NCBI RefSeq assembly: GCF_041359055.1
Contig: NZ_JBGJKZ010000004.1
Coordinates: 124,001 to 188,000 of the forward strand
Source: Paenalcaligenes hominis_A
Lineage (GTDB): Bacteria; Pseudomonadota; Gammaproteobacteria; Burkholderiales; Burkholderiaceae_B
Length of the DNA stretch: 64,000 nt
Reading direction: 5' to 3'
Under the pieces are notes generated by a model. It was not told the DNA's origin and did no database searches. It was given only the letters and a program-made list of their open reading frames with translations. Every line of letters starts with the position of its first letter. The first letter of the stretch is position 1. Made by a program: the position numbers and the translations under genes. Below, piece by piece: positions 43,500-51,723 of the stretch.

Positions 43500-43578
43500 A
43501 GATTTCCGTAATTCTTAAAAATAAGCCCTAAAATAAACCACTTTATTTACAAGGCTAACAACAGTTTTAGTATTTTAA

Positions 43579-44370
43579 ATGACTCCGACCCACAATGAGC
43601 CTTTATTCAACCAAATTCGTTTTATTATGGTTGAACCCAGCCACCCAGGCAACGTTGGTGCTGCCGCCAGAGCCATCAAAACGATGGGATTTAACCAACT
43701 TTGTCTGGTTAATCCTAAATTGCCCACCATCATAACGCATGAGCAAGCCATTGCCATGGCCAGTGGGGCTACCGATGTGTTAGAAAACACACGTGTTTTT
43801 GATCGTCTAGATCAGGCATTAGCCCCTGTCAGTCTGGCTTTTGCTTTAACCTCAAGACCACGCTATATCGGACCGCCAGCAAAAACCATACGTGAAAGCG
43901 CCCATTTAAGCGCCCAACACATACAAACACATTCATCGACAAAGATTGCTATTGTATTAGGTACTGAGCGTACTGGACTAGAAAATAGTGCTATTAATCA
44001 ATGCCAATATGTTTGTTATATCCCCGCCAACCCCGAATACAGCTCTCTAAATGTAGCGCAAGCACTACAGCTTGCGGCGTGGGAATTACGTTATGCGTTA
44101 CTGGAGCTTCAAGACCAGCACCTCGAACTGCGCACACCAGGCAAGCAATTAGAGGCGGATTTACCTGCTACCCAAGACCATATTCACGCTTTTCTTGAGC
44201 ACTGGGAGCAGGCGCTTATAGAAGTCGATTTTTTAGATCCACAACACCCAAAAAAACTGCAATTGCGTATGCAACAACTTTTTACTCGCAGCCAGTTAAC
44301 TCAAGCGGAAGTCGCTATGCTTAGAGGGGTATGCACCGCAATGATTAAAACTGCACGTAAAATAACCTAG
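43579..44370 (+). CDS. trmJ: tRNA (cytidine/uridine-2'-O-)-methyltransferase TrmJ
   Basis: SPOUT-class enzyme that 2'-O-methylates position 32 of several tRNAs. The N-terminal block FIMVEPSHPGNVGAAARAIKTMG and the knot segments IVLGTERTGLEN and NPEYSSLNVAQALQLAAWELR are typical. A 263-residue protein with a C-terminal helical extension. The ribosome site is weak. Divergent from suhB and followed by cysE. Confidence 0.92.
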   Translation: MTPTHNEPLFNQIRFIMVEPSHPGNVGAAARAIKTMGFNQLCLVNPKLPTIITHEQAIAMASGATDVLENTRVFDRLDQALAPVSLAFALTSRPRYIGPPAKTIRESAHLSAQHIQTHSSTKIAIVLGTERTGLENSAINQCQYVCYIPANPEYSSLNVAQALQLAAWELRYALLELQDQHLELRTPGKQLEADLPATQDHIHAFLEHWEQALIEVDFLDPQHPKKLQLRMQQLFTRSQLTQAEVAMLRGVCTAMIKTARKIT

Positions 44371-44437
44371 ATACGGCCTATTTATTTTCAGGCTGGTGTT
44401 ACCCTTTTGCCCTTAAAGCAATCTCTAATCACGCATT

Positions 44438-45298
44438 ATGCTTAAACAATTACGCGAAGATATCGCCTGTATTTACGAACGAGATCCTGCTGCCCGCAGC
44501 CGATGGGAGATCCTCACTTGTTACCCAGGCTTACATGCTATTTTATTCCATCGCTTATCACATCGACTTTGGAACAAAGGCTTTTTGTGGCTAGCTCGTT
44601 TTTCATCTCATCTCACTCGTATCTTTACTGGTATTGAAATTCACCCTGGCGCACAAATCGGTAAACGGGTTTTTTTTGATCACGGTCTGGGTATTGTTAT
44701 TGGCGAAACCGCCGTGATTGGGGATGACTGTACGATTTATCAAGGTGTCACACTAGGTGGCACCAGTCTCTACAAGGGCACAAAACGTCACCCTACTCTT
44801 GAAAATGGTGTCGTAGTTGGGGCTGGGGCGCAAATTTTAGGCGGCTTTACCGTGGGGGCTCACGCAAAAATTGGCTCCAATGCCGTAGTGGTTAAACCCG
44901 TGCCTGCTCATGCCACAGCCGTGGGTAACCCTGCCCGTATTATCACTGCCGAAGACCGCGCCCAGAAAAAAGCCGATGAAGCAGCTACTCCCCCTCTACC
45001 TCCGTCACCCTGTCAATCCGAATGGACTGGCAAACCCCTAAAGGAACTCTTAGAGCGTAGCTCCCGCAATGCCTCGAACACTGACGCCTTTTCTGCCTCC
45101 GATGCATTTAGTGCCTACGCCGTCGATAGCACCAATAACGATCCCTTAGTTCAAGTCTTACACGAGCTCATTAATCACTCGGCTCAACAAGAGCAACGCA
45201 TCAGTCAGCTTTGTCATGCGCTCGAAGACTTAGGTAAAAAAGTTGAAAATGGCCAGCAACCGCTGGATGTAGAACGTCTCAATAAAATGATGGAGTGA
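44438..45298 (+). CDS. cysE: Serine O-acetyltransferase with C-terminal extension
   Basis: Acetylates serine with acetyl-CoA, the entry to cysteine synthesis. A helical start (about 1-60) is followed by the left-handed beta-helix (about 65-165; FFDHGLGIVIGETAVIGDDC with the catalytic His/Asp and GVTLGGTSLYKGTKRHPTL). Beyond it comes an unusual 110-residue tail: Pro/Ser-rich, then SDAFSAYAVDS, then a probable coiled coil (HELINHSAQQEQRISQL). Similar tails occur in other Burkholderiales CysE proteins; their job is not known to me. Total 286 residues. Confidence 0.93.
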   Translation: MLKQLREDIACIYERDPAARSRWEILTCYPGLHAILFHRLSHRLWNKGFLWLARFSSHLTRIFTGIEIHPGAQIGKRVFFDHGLGIVIGETAVIGDDCTIYQGVTLGGTSLYKGTKRHPTLENGVVVGAGAQILGGFTVGAHAKIGSNAVVVKPVPAHATAVGNPARIITAEDRAQKKADEAATPPLPPSPCQSEWTGKPLKELLERSSRNASNTDAFSASDAFSAYAVDSTNNDPLVQVLHELINHSAQQEQRISQLCHALEDLGKKVENGQQPLDVERLNKMME

Positions 45299-45303
45299 GT
45301 CAA

Positions 45304-46068
45304 ATGACAACCGCTAATACCGATAACAGTGCTGGGCCTAGAACCCTTAGACGGGGGTTGCATATACTGCAAACACTCCAATCCCATGATGAAAATGGCC
45401 TTAGTGTGACCGAGCTGTCGCGCTTAACCGGTTTACAGCGTCCAACCATTTACCGTCTTTTAGCAGCCTTAACTGAATGCGATTTTGTCCAGACTGTAGG
45501 TAAAACTCGGCGTTATGCCGCCACCAAACAAGTGTTAGCCCCAACCGAAACCGAACACCATTTGGTTGAAATCGCCAAACCCTTTATGCGAGAACTCGCT
45601 TTCAAAGTGGGTGATGCCGTATTTCTTATTATTCGAGAGAACAACAATTCCCTAACATTATGGCGTGAAATTGGGCCTTATCCCGTGCAAATATTAGGCA
45701 CATACGTGAATAAACGTCAGCCATTAGGCGTAGGATCGGCTGGCATGGCGTTATTGGCGCAACTGGATGACGACACCATAAGCCAAATCATTGAAAGCAA
45801 CAGCAACGCCTTAGACCATTACGGTGGTATGACACAACGCGAAATGCGCCAACTAATCGATAACACACGCACACGCGGCTATTCTGTGGTGGGCAACTAT
45901 GCAGTTCGCGGTGCATTAGGCGTTGGCTGTGCGTTGTGCAGTAGCCAAGGCTACCCATTATTTGCTTTAAGCGTTACCGCCATTACCGAGCGTATGCCTG
46001 CCCGTCGTCAAAAAGAAATTGCCCGCTTGATTCATCAAACACTCGAGCAAATAGCAGAAAAAATATAA
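45304..46068 (+). CDS. IclR-family transcriptional regulator
   Basis: A 254-residue regulator with winged helix-turn-helix (about 12-70; GLSVTELSRLTGLQRPTIYRLLAAL) and effector domain (about 85-254). The ATG at 45304 has GGAG 9 nt upstream; a GTG at 45295 overlaps the cysE stop and is the alternative. It follows cysE by only 5 nt and may share its transcript, but no catabolic target is adjacent, so its regulon is unknown. Confidence 0.85.
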   Translation: MTTANTDNSAGPRTLRRGLHILQTLQSHDENGLSVTELSRLTGLQRPTIYRLLAALTECDFVQTVGKTRRYAATKQVLAPTETEHHLVEIAKPFMRELAFKVGDAVFLIIRENNNSLTLWREIGPYPVQILGTYVNKRQPLGVGSAGMALLAQLDDDTISQIIESNSNALDHYGGMTQREMRQLIDNTRTRGYSVVGNYAVRGALGVGCALCSSQGYPLFALSVTAITERMPARRQKEIARLIHQTLEQIAEKI

Positions 46069-46112
46069 TCTAGTGTCTTAGGGCTTGGGGCAGCAGACGG
46101 GCTTAGTGAAGC

Positions 46113-46133
46113 GCCACCCAGTATGAGGGTGGC
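46113..46133. terminator. Hairpin between convergent genes
   Basis: GCCACCC-AGTATGA-GGGTGGC forms a 7-bp GC-rich stem, with no long T-run directly after on either strand. It lies between the IclR gene and the convergent mscS gene and may end one or both transcripts. Confidence 0.4.
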
Positions 46134-46148
46134 TGCATAAAAACCCCG

Positions 46149-46973
46149 TTAAGCCACCTTCTCTTCTGGCAACATTGCCCGCACAGGTACAGGGTGACTT
46201 AACCCAGCCTGCTGTAATCGTTGCAACGCCACTCGGTTTAACTCAAATCGTAAATCCCAAAAATCTGCACTGTTGGTCCAAGCGCGTAAATTGACTACTA
46301 CGGTGCTTTCCTTGTAGTCGCTGACAAACACTGAGGGCGCTGGATCTTTAAGCACAGCGGGATGTTCATCAACAAGTTGAGTCAGCACTTGAATGGCTTT
46401 ATCTAGGTCATCCCCATAACGTACACCTAAGGGAATATCCATACGGCGTGTTTCATTGCGACTGTAATTAATAATTGGATTACCCCAAATCAAGTTGTTG
46501 GGTAAACAAAACTTCACCCCATCCGCTTGTTGGAACTGGCTCATAAATAAGCCTACCTCTAGGACGGTACCATCCCCTTTGCCTACAATAGATACGAACT
46601 CACCAGTACGAATAGGACGCAACACCAAAAGCATAATACCTGAGGCAATATTTTGTAGCGTGTTTTGCAATGCAAGACCAATTGCCACCCCGGCTGCCCC
46701 AAGCACGGCAATAATACTGGCCGTTTGCACACCAAAACGAGCCAATACGGCAATCACTACGAAAATACGTATAGTCCACACCACCACGGCTTGAGCCATT
46801 GGCACCACAGTGAAATCAATGTGGGGAGAGCGCTGCGCTATTTTTCGGATCCAATTACCTAAAAAATTGGAGAACCACCAACCAATAATTAAGATCGTAA
46901 TGGCTAACAATAGGTTTAATGCAATGGATTCCAGCCACGGCAAGCCTGCCACAAAAGCAGTTTGGGTTTCCAT
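46149..46973 (-). CDS. mscS: Small-conductance mechanosensitive channel MscS
   Basis: A 274-residue channel of the minimal MscS architecture: three helices (about 14-40, 60-85, 88-122) with the pore helix VLGAAGVAIGLALQNTLQNIASG, then the beta domain and the C-terminal alpha/beta domain (to about 265). It opens on osmotic downshock. AGGAG sets the ATG at 46973; the longer frame ignores it. A second, divergent MscS-type gene is cut by the left window edge. Confidence 0.93.
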   Translation of the reverse strand: METQTAFVAGLPWLESIALNLLLAITILIIGWWFSNFLGNWIRKIAQRSPHIDFTVVPMAQAVVVWTIRIFVVIAVLARFGVQTASIIAVLGAAGVAIGLALQNTLQNIASGIMLLVLRPIRTGEFVSIVGKGDGTVLEVGLFMSQFQQADGVKFCLPNNLIWGNPIINYSRNETRRMDIPLGVRYGDDLDKAIQVLTQLVDEHPAVLKDPAPSVFVSDYKESTVVVNLRAWTNSADFWDLRFELNRVALQRLQQAGLSHPVPVRAMLPEEKVA

Positions 46974-47109
46974 ATTTTCTCTCCTAGTTAAAATGAACTC
47001 CCACATAATAACGATTTTAAAAAGAGTTCGCAGCCTTCCCCTTTTTTGTTAACCTTAATTGATTACAGGGCCATCCCTTTTTTCGTCTACTCGCCAAAGG
47101 ATGCGTTTT

Positions 47110-48126
47110 ATGTCTACGTTGTACCCCTTATCTGTTTTGGACTTAGCACCAATTACCCAAGGCAGCACGGCCTCTGAGTCATTTAAAAATAGTGTCAGCC
47201 TGGCTCAACAAGCCGATCAGGCGCAATTCACACGCTACTGGCTTGCCGAACATCATGGCATGGTGGGTATTGCTAGCGCAGCGACTTCTGTGTTGATTGC
47301 CCACCTTGCTAACCACACACAACGCATTCGCGTCGGTGCAGGGGGGATTATGCTACCAAATCACTCCCCCTTAGTTATTGCAGAGCAATTTGGCACACTA
47401 GAGGCGCTTTTCCCTAAACGTATCGATTTAGGCTTAGGTCGTGCCCCCGGTTCCGATCAACGCACAGCACAGGCGCTACGTCGCAACCTTAGCTCAGACC
47501 CTAATGAATTCCCGCGCGATGTACTCGAGCTGCTTGACTACTTATCTGACCAACCAGAACAACCCATTCCTGCTGTACCAGGCCGCGGCAGTAATGTGCC
47601 AGTATGGATTCTCGGATCCAGTTTATTTGGGGCTCAATTAGCAGCAATGCTAGGCTTGCCCTATGCGTTTGCCTCGCATTTTGCGCCGGCTCAGATGATG
47701 GACGCCATTGCGGTGTACCGTGCCCACTTCAAGCCTTCTTCCTACTTAGAAAAACCGTATGTGATGCTTGGTTTTAATGTATTTGCAGCCGAAACCGATA
47801 GCAAAGCCCAGTACTTAGCTTCGTCTTGGCAGCAATCATTTGTTAGTTTGCGCCAAGGCAAACCCATTCAGTTACCACCCCCTGTAGCGAACTACATAGA
47901 ACGTAGTGGGCCGCTCGGACAAGCTGTTATGGATCATGCGTTAAATTGCGCTGCTATTGGTTCGCTAGAAACTATCACTAAGCAAACTCAAGCATTTATT
48001 GATAAAACGGGGGCAGACGAACTGATGATCACCAGCAATATGTACGACCATGCGGCCCGACTCGAGTCCTATGCACTAATAGCGCAGGCTCACCCTCATC
48101 TTAAACCTGCTAACCCAACCTTTTAA
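47110..48126 (+). CDS. LLM-class flavin-dependent oxidoreductase, YhbW-like
   Basis: A 338-residue luciferase-like TIM-barrel protein that should use reduced FMN. YWLAEHHGMVGIASAATSVLIAHLA, GGIMLPNHSPLVIAEQFGTLE and RIDLGLGRAPGSDQRT are the diagnostic stretches of the group annotated MsnO8/YhbW. Substrate unknown. The ATG at 47110 has AAGGA 8 nt upstream. Divergent from mscS, convergent with the two-component pair. Confidence 0.88.
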   Translation: MSTLYPLSVLDLAPITQGSTASESFKNSVSLAQQADQAQFTRYWLAEHHGMVGIASAATSVLIAHLANHTQRIRVGAGGIMLPNHSPLVIAEQFGTLEALFPKRIDLGLGRAPGSDQRTAQALRRNLSSDPNEFPRDVLELLDYLSDQPEQPIPAVPGRGSNVPVWILGSSLFGAQLAAMLGLPYAFASHFAPAQMMDAIAVYRAHFKPSSYLEKPYVMLGFNVFAAETDSKAQYLASSWQQSFVSLRQGKPIQLPPPVANYIERSGPLGQAVMDHALNCAAIGSLETITKQTQAFIDKTGADELMITSNMYDHAARLESYALIAQAHPHLKPANPTF

Positions 48127-48747
48127 TTATGGCTTAGCTTCATTATCCAGAGCGTGCATAAACTGAACTAAATCCACTATATGGTTTAAATTCAGTTTAC
48201 GCATGGCACTGGCTCGGCGCACCTTGACTGTTATTTCACTTAATCCTAATTCAGCAGCAATTTGCTTATTTAATAGGCCTGCAACGACTTGACGCAACAC
48301 ATACTGCTCGGCCACTGTTAGGCTTTGCCAACGCTGCACTAACTGATCACGCTCATGCTCTTGCTTTAAGCGAATGGCATCATGCTCAAGCGCCTGATAG
48401 ATGGCCTCTAGCACATCATGATCTCGAAATGGTTTGGTGAAAAAATCTACGGCCCCCTGTTTCATGGCTTGAACACCCATTTCTATATCGCCATGCCCCG
48501 TCATAAAAATCACAGGCAATGCTATACCCAACTCTTGCATTTGACGATGAAAATCCATACCACTTTGACCTGGCATACGTACATCTAACAATAAGCAGCT
48601 AGGAACAGCCGGGCGCGAATGCTGTAGAAAACTGTGAACGGAGGCAAACCCCTGCACCGCTAAACCTACCGAGGCCAATAAATCCTCGATTGCTAGCCGT
48701 ACTGATTCATCGTCATCTACCACATAAACCCATTGTGTTTGTGTCAT
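48127..48747 (-). CDS. FixJ-type response regulator
   Basis: A 206-residue regulator: receiver domain about 1-125 with acidic pocket DDD (11-13), phospho-acceptor Asp in LLLDVRMPG (near 55), Thr in MTGHGD and Lys in FTKPF; then a LuxR-type helix-turn-helix (about 140-200; LLNKQIAAELGLSEITVKVRRASAMRKL). It lies 3 nt after the histidine kinase gene, so the two form a cognate pair. Target genes cannot be told. Confidence 0.9.
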   Translation of the reverse strand: MTQTQWVYVVDDDESVRLAIEDLLASVGLAVQGFASVHSFLQHSRPAVPSCLLLDVRMPGQSGMDFHRQMQELGIALPVIFMTGHGDIEMGVQAMKQGAVDFFTKPFRDHDVLEAIYQALEHDAIRLKQEHERDQLVQRWQSLTVAEQYVLRQVVAGLLNKQIAAELGLSEITVKVRRASAMRKLNLNHIVDLVQFMHALDNEAKP

Positions 48748-48750
48748 CCT

Positions 48751-49797
48751 TCACCTTAATGATTCAGTACGCAGTTGGGGCACGGTAAAACACACGCACG
48801 CGCCACTATGATCAGGATCATGCACCCAAATAGTGCCCCCATTACTTTCTACAATAGATCGACTCATACTGAGCCCAACTCCTACCCCTTGATCCTTAGT
48901 GGTCCAAAATGCTTCAAAAATGGCTTCAGGCTGATCGATTCCTGGCCCCGTATCATAGATCTCTACTTGAATCGCATTTTTTTGTGCCCGTGTACGCAAA
49001 ACTAGCTTTTTTATTGGACTGTCTTGCATCGCATCTAAAGCATTGACGATGAGATTAGCAATCACTTGCTGAATTTGTACACGATCGGCCCATACATCAG
49101 AATGCTGTGCATTAAAGTCATATTGCACTTCAACGCCTTGGTGTCTGAGCTCTGCTGCGGACAAAGCCACGATTTCCTCTAGAGCATGATGAATATCAAA
49201 ACGCTGCTTATGCGCTGGCTCGGATTTAATAAGATTTTGCACCCGTTTAATGATGTTGCTAGCGCGTTCAGCACTATCAAGCAGGCGTTGTAACGCTTGC
49301 TGTGCCTTATCAACCTGAGGCGGGTGCTGTGCTAACCAGCGTTGGGACGCATGACCACTGGTTATTAAAGCGGCTAGCGGTTGGTTCACCTCGTGCGCAA
49401 TCGAGGAGGTCAGGCCCTCTAAACTTTGTACACGCGCTAAACGCAAAAGCTGATTTTGGGCTTGAAGCGCGGCTTGGCGCGCTTTTTCTATTTGAATTAT
49501 GAGGTAGCTGGTGATGGCAATGGTAGCCAAGCTAATGCTTAAATTAATGAGCCCCCCATGCAAATCACCATGAGGGGTCAACGCAAAGCTCAAGCTTGTC
49601 AAAACGATGCACACTGCCGCCAGACTAATAATGTGACGCTGGCTGGCCCCGTGTGAGGTTGTAATAATGACTAAAATATAAAACACCGCAACTGCTACCT
49701 CATAATCAGTCCGTGTATCAGCAATAAATAAGCCAGCTAAAACCACACACAAAATACCATAACGCACGACTGGAGGCAGGGTCTGCCAAACACGCAT
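48751..49797 (-). CDS. Membrane sensor histidine kinase (partner of the FixJ-type regulator)
   Basis: A 348-residue kinase. Five or so hydrophobic helices occupy about residues 12-110 without a large periplasmic domain, so it likely senses a membrane or intramembrane signal. A short coiled coil leads to the H-box SIAHEVNQPLAALI (phospho-His near 135), then N-box and G-boxes (VIANLIVNALDAM, DTGPGID, GVGVGLSMSRSIVE). The ATG at 49797 has AAGGA 7 nt upstream. No PAS domain is seen, unlike FixL. Confidence 0.9.
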   Translation of the reverse strand: MRVWQTLPPVVRYGILCVVLAGLFIADTRTDYEVAVAVFYILVIITTSHGASQRHIISLAAVCIVLTSLSFALTPHGDLHGGLINLSISLATIAITSYLIIQIEKARQAALQAQNQLLRLARVQSLEGLTSSIAHEVNQPLAALITSGHASQRWLAQHPPQVDKAQQALQRLLDSAERASNIIKRVQNLIKSEPAHKQRFDIHHALEEIVALSAAELRHQGVEVQYDFNAQHSDVWADRVQIQQVIANLIVNALDAMQDSPIKKLVLRTRAQKNAIQVEIYDTGPGIDQPEAIFEAFWTTKDQGVGVGLSMSRSIVESNGGTIWVHDPDHSGACVCFTVPQLRTESLR

Positions 49798-49829
49798 AGG
49801 GTTTCCTTTAAACGCATTTACCACCACTG

Positions 49830-50870
49830 TTAGGCCGGTATAACTAAAAACGCATCGGCAATACTAAAGTAAATTAGCACCCCTGCCGCATCACAAATAG
49901 ACGTAATAAGAGGCGCACTGGCCGCTGCCGGATCTAAATTCAATCGATTAAATAGAAAAGGCAAAAGTAGACCAATTACACTACCGACCAAGACAATCAA
50001 AACCATTGTGGCTGCGACTACAGCGGCAATTTCTGGCCCACCACGCCACCAACCAATTGAAGCAACCGCAGCCGCCATGGTCAAGCCTAAAAGCAATGCA
50101 ACAGTGCACTCTTTGCCTAACATTTGAAGCCAGTCGCGCCGTTTAACTTCGCCCGTTGCTAAGGCACGTACTACTAAGGTTGCGCTTTGAGAGCCAGCAT
50201 TACCCCCACTGTCTACCAACAATGGCAGAAAAAAGACCAAAGCCACCATACTGGCAATCAGGTCTTCAAAATAAGCAATACCAGCCCCTGAAAACACATT
50301 ACCAAAGACCAACAAAACCAACCACCCTACACGCATTTTATATAAACGTGAAATGGTCGAGTCCTTAATGGATCCCACTAGCTTACCCACCCCACCCAAT
50401 TTGAGTTGATCTTCGGTGGACTCCTCCTCCGTTACATCTAAGGCCTCATCATAGGTTACGATACCAATCATACGTTGGTGGCGGTCTAACACCGGGACTG
50501 CCAATAAATCATAGGCTGAAATTAAACGGGCCGCCTCTGCTGCCTCATCAAAGACAGAACAACTTACGACTTGAGTCGTCATCAGATCTACAATTTGTGT
50601 GTCTGGTTGGGCCAAAATTAAATCCCGCAATGACACCGTACCTCGCAAGCCTCCACGTTCATCCAAAACATAAGCGAAATAAATAGTGTCTTTGACTGGG
50701 GCATCCAAGCGAATTTGATTCAACGCGTCTTTTACACTGATGTCTGCTTTTAAAGTCATAAAAGAGGCACTCATTACCGCACCTACACTTTGTGTAGGAT
50801 ACATTTGCTCATGCGTATGCTTGATATTGAGGTGTTGAGCGGAGCTTTGGAGTAGTTGTTGAGTTGTCAT
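49830..50870 (-). CDS. mgtE: Magnesium transporter MgtE lacking its N domain
   Basis: A Mg2+ channel of 346 residues, against about 450 usual. Two CBS domains (about 28-85 and 92-150) and the five-helix pore domain (about 175-346; LPLLVDSGGNAGSQSATLVVRALATGE) are intact. The N-terminal superhelical Mg-sensing domain (about 100 residues) that normally precedes the CBS pair is replaced by a short 25-residue lead. AGGAG lies before the ATG. A 51-codon frame ends 4 nt upstream, and a long leader precedes that. Confidence 0.9.
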   Translation of the reverse strand: MTTQQLLQSSAQHLNIKHTHEQMYPTQSVGAVMSASFMTLKADISVKDALNQIRLDAPVKDTIYFAYVLDERGGLRGTVSLRDLILAQPDTQIVDLMTTQVVSCSVFDEAAEAARLISAYDLLAVPVLDRHQRMIGIVTYDEALDVTEEESTEDQLKLGGVGKLVGSIKDSTISRLYKMRVGWLVLLVFGNVFSGAGIAYFEDLIASMVALVFFLPLLVDSGGNAGSQSATLVVRALATGEVKRRDWLQMLGKECTVALLLGLTMAAAVASIGWWRGGPEIAAVVAATMVLIVLVGSVIGLLLPFLFNRLNLDPAAASAPLITSICDAAGVLIYFSIADAFLVIPA

Positions 50871-50874
50871 CGTA

Positions 50875-51030
50875 TTATCTCCTAATCATTAAGTCATCAT
50901 GCTGAGCAGGCAAATTAGCTAAAACCAAATACGGTTTAGATAGCACTATCGTTGGCACAAGCCTTTGACACCAATGCTTTGCATATGAAGCTTTGGTATA
51001 AAACCGCTGTGATCGTAAATATTTCTTCAT
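50875..51030 (-). CDS. Small basic protein or leader peptide (51 aa) upstream of mgtE
   Basis: ATG-started frame with AGAGGAT upstream. It encodes a basic peptide (KKYLRSQRFYTKASYAKHW at the start, MIRR at the end). Its last codons, AGG AGA TAA, contain the ribosome site of mgtE, whose ATG follows 4 nt later, so its translation must affect mgtE. A 6-bp hairpin (CTGTTT/AAACAG, 51040-51057) lies just before its own ribosome site. Whether the peptide itself has a role is unknown. Confidence 0.5.
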   Translation of the reverse strand: MKKYLRSQRFYTKASYAKHWCQRLVPTIVLSKPYLVLANLPAQHDDLMIRR

Positions 51031-51723
51031 GGATATCCTCTGTTTTCAGTCAAACAGACGCAACCTAGCCTAGGCCAAAGCAGCGCCTAAACACGCATTG
51101 GTTGAAGCAAAGCTAACAGCGCTAAGCTATGGCAACCTGGGTCGCAGTAAATACTCAGAGGATAAATAGAGGCATCGTGGCGCGCTGTAAAATACGCAAG
51201 CCAGAAAAGACAAGAAAACAAAAACCATAACACTCTCCATGGCGTTAAAACGCCTACCGAGCTTATGGTGTGGAACCAAAGGATTCGTCGACGTTAAATA
51301 CGCTTGAGTACGCTGCTTGCCAGCGTCTTAATTTGAATAATTGTGGCCGTAGGCCAACTCGAATCCGGGTCCATAATTAACCTTATATAGATGGGTCTTA
51401 ATAGCAAAACATCAGCTCGTGGCTCAAACAAAAGAGCTGCTGCTTAGACGTAGTATTATTGCATTGCGTTGGGTCTATGCCTAGTATCTCTTAGCGTGCT
51501 ATTTCTATACTCAAGTATATTTTTGCGCGCTCTACAGCCCCAAAAATACGTAATTTGTCGCGCTTTTCATCAAATTCAATACCCTTAACGACTAGCGACT
51601 TAATCTATTAGTCCTCGTTAAGACCACGACTACCTAGTAGAAGAATTCAATCAATGGCTACAATAGAGCCTTGCAACTAACTGTACTTTCTAAGCCGCAG
51701 ACGGCTCACAAGCAACGAGATCT
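51031..51723 (-). promoter_or_regulatory. Long structured leader / divergent promoter region between mgtE and mutS
   Basis: About 690 nt without a long gene. On the mgtE strand it has hairpins TGGCC-TAC-GGCCA (about 51343-51355), ACGCTG-GCAAG-CAGCGT (51310-51326) and GGCGTT-TT-AACGCC (51241-51254), then a 33-codon hydrophobic frame (51127-51228), then CTGTTT/AAACAG (51040-51057). This density of stems and short frames suggests an RNA leader that controls mgtE. No known Mg-sensing motif was recognised. The mutS promoter must lie at the right-hand end. Confidence 0.45.
51127..51228 (-). CDS. Candidate leader peptide (33 aa) in the mgtE leader
   Basis: ATG at 51228 with GGAG 6 nt upstream opens a frame encoding a hydrophobic start (MVFVFLSFLACVFYSAP) and an end rich in Arg and Pro (LLRPRLP). 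An ATG at 51240 is an alternative with no site. The enterobacterial mgtA leader also holds a short proline-containing frame, MgtL, which senses Mg through ribosome behaviour. The comparison is by position and character, not sequence. Confidence 0.35.
   Translation of the reverse strand: MVFVFLSFLACVFYSAPRCLYLSSEYLLRPRLP

Noticed and set aside
43500..43578. Search for a riboswitch between suhB and trmJ
   Set aside because: The gap is only 79 nt with no stable stem; nothing beyond ordinary promoter space is seen.
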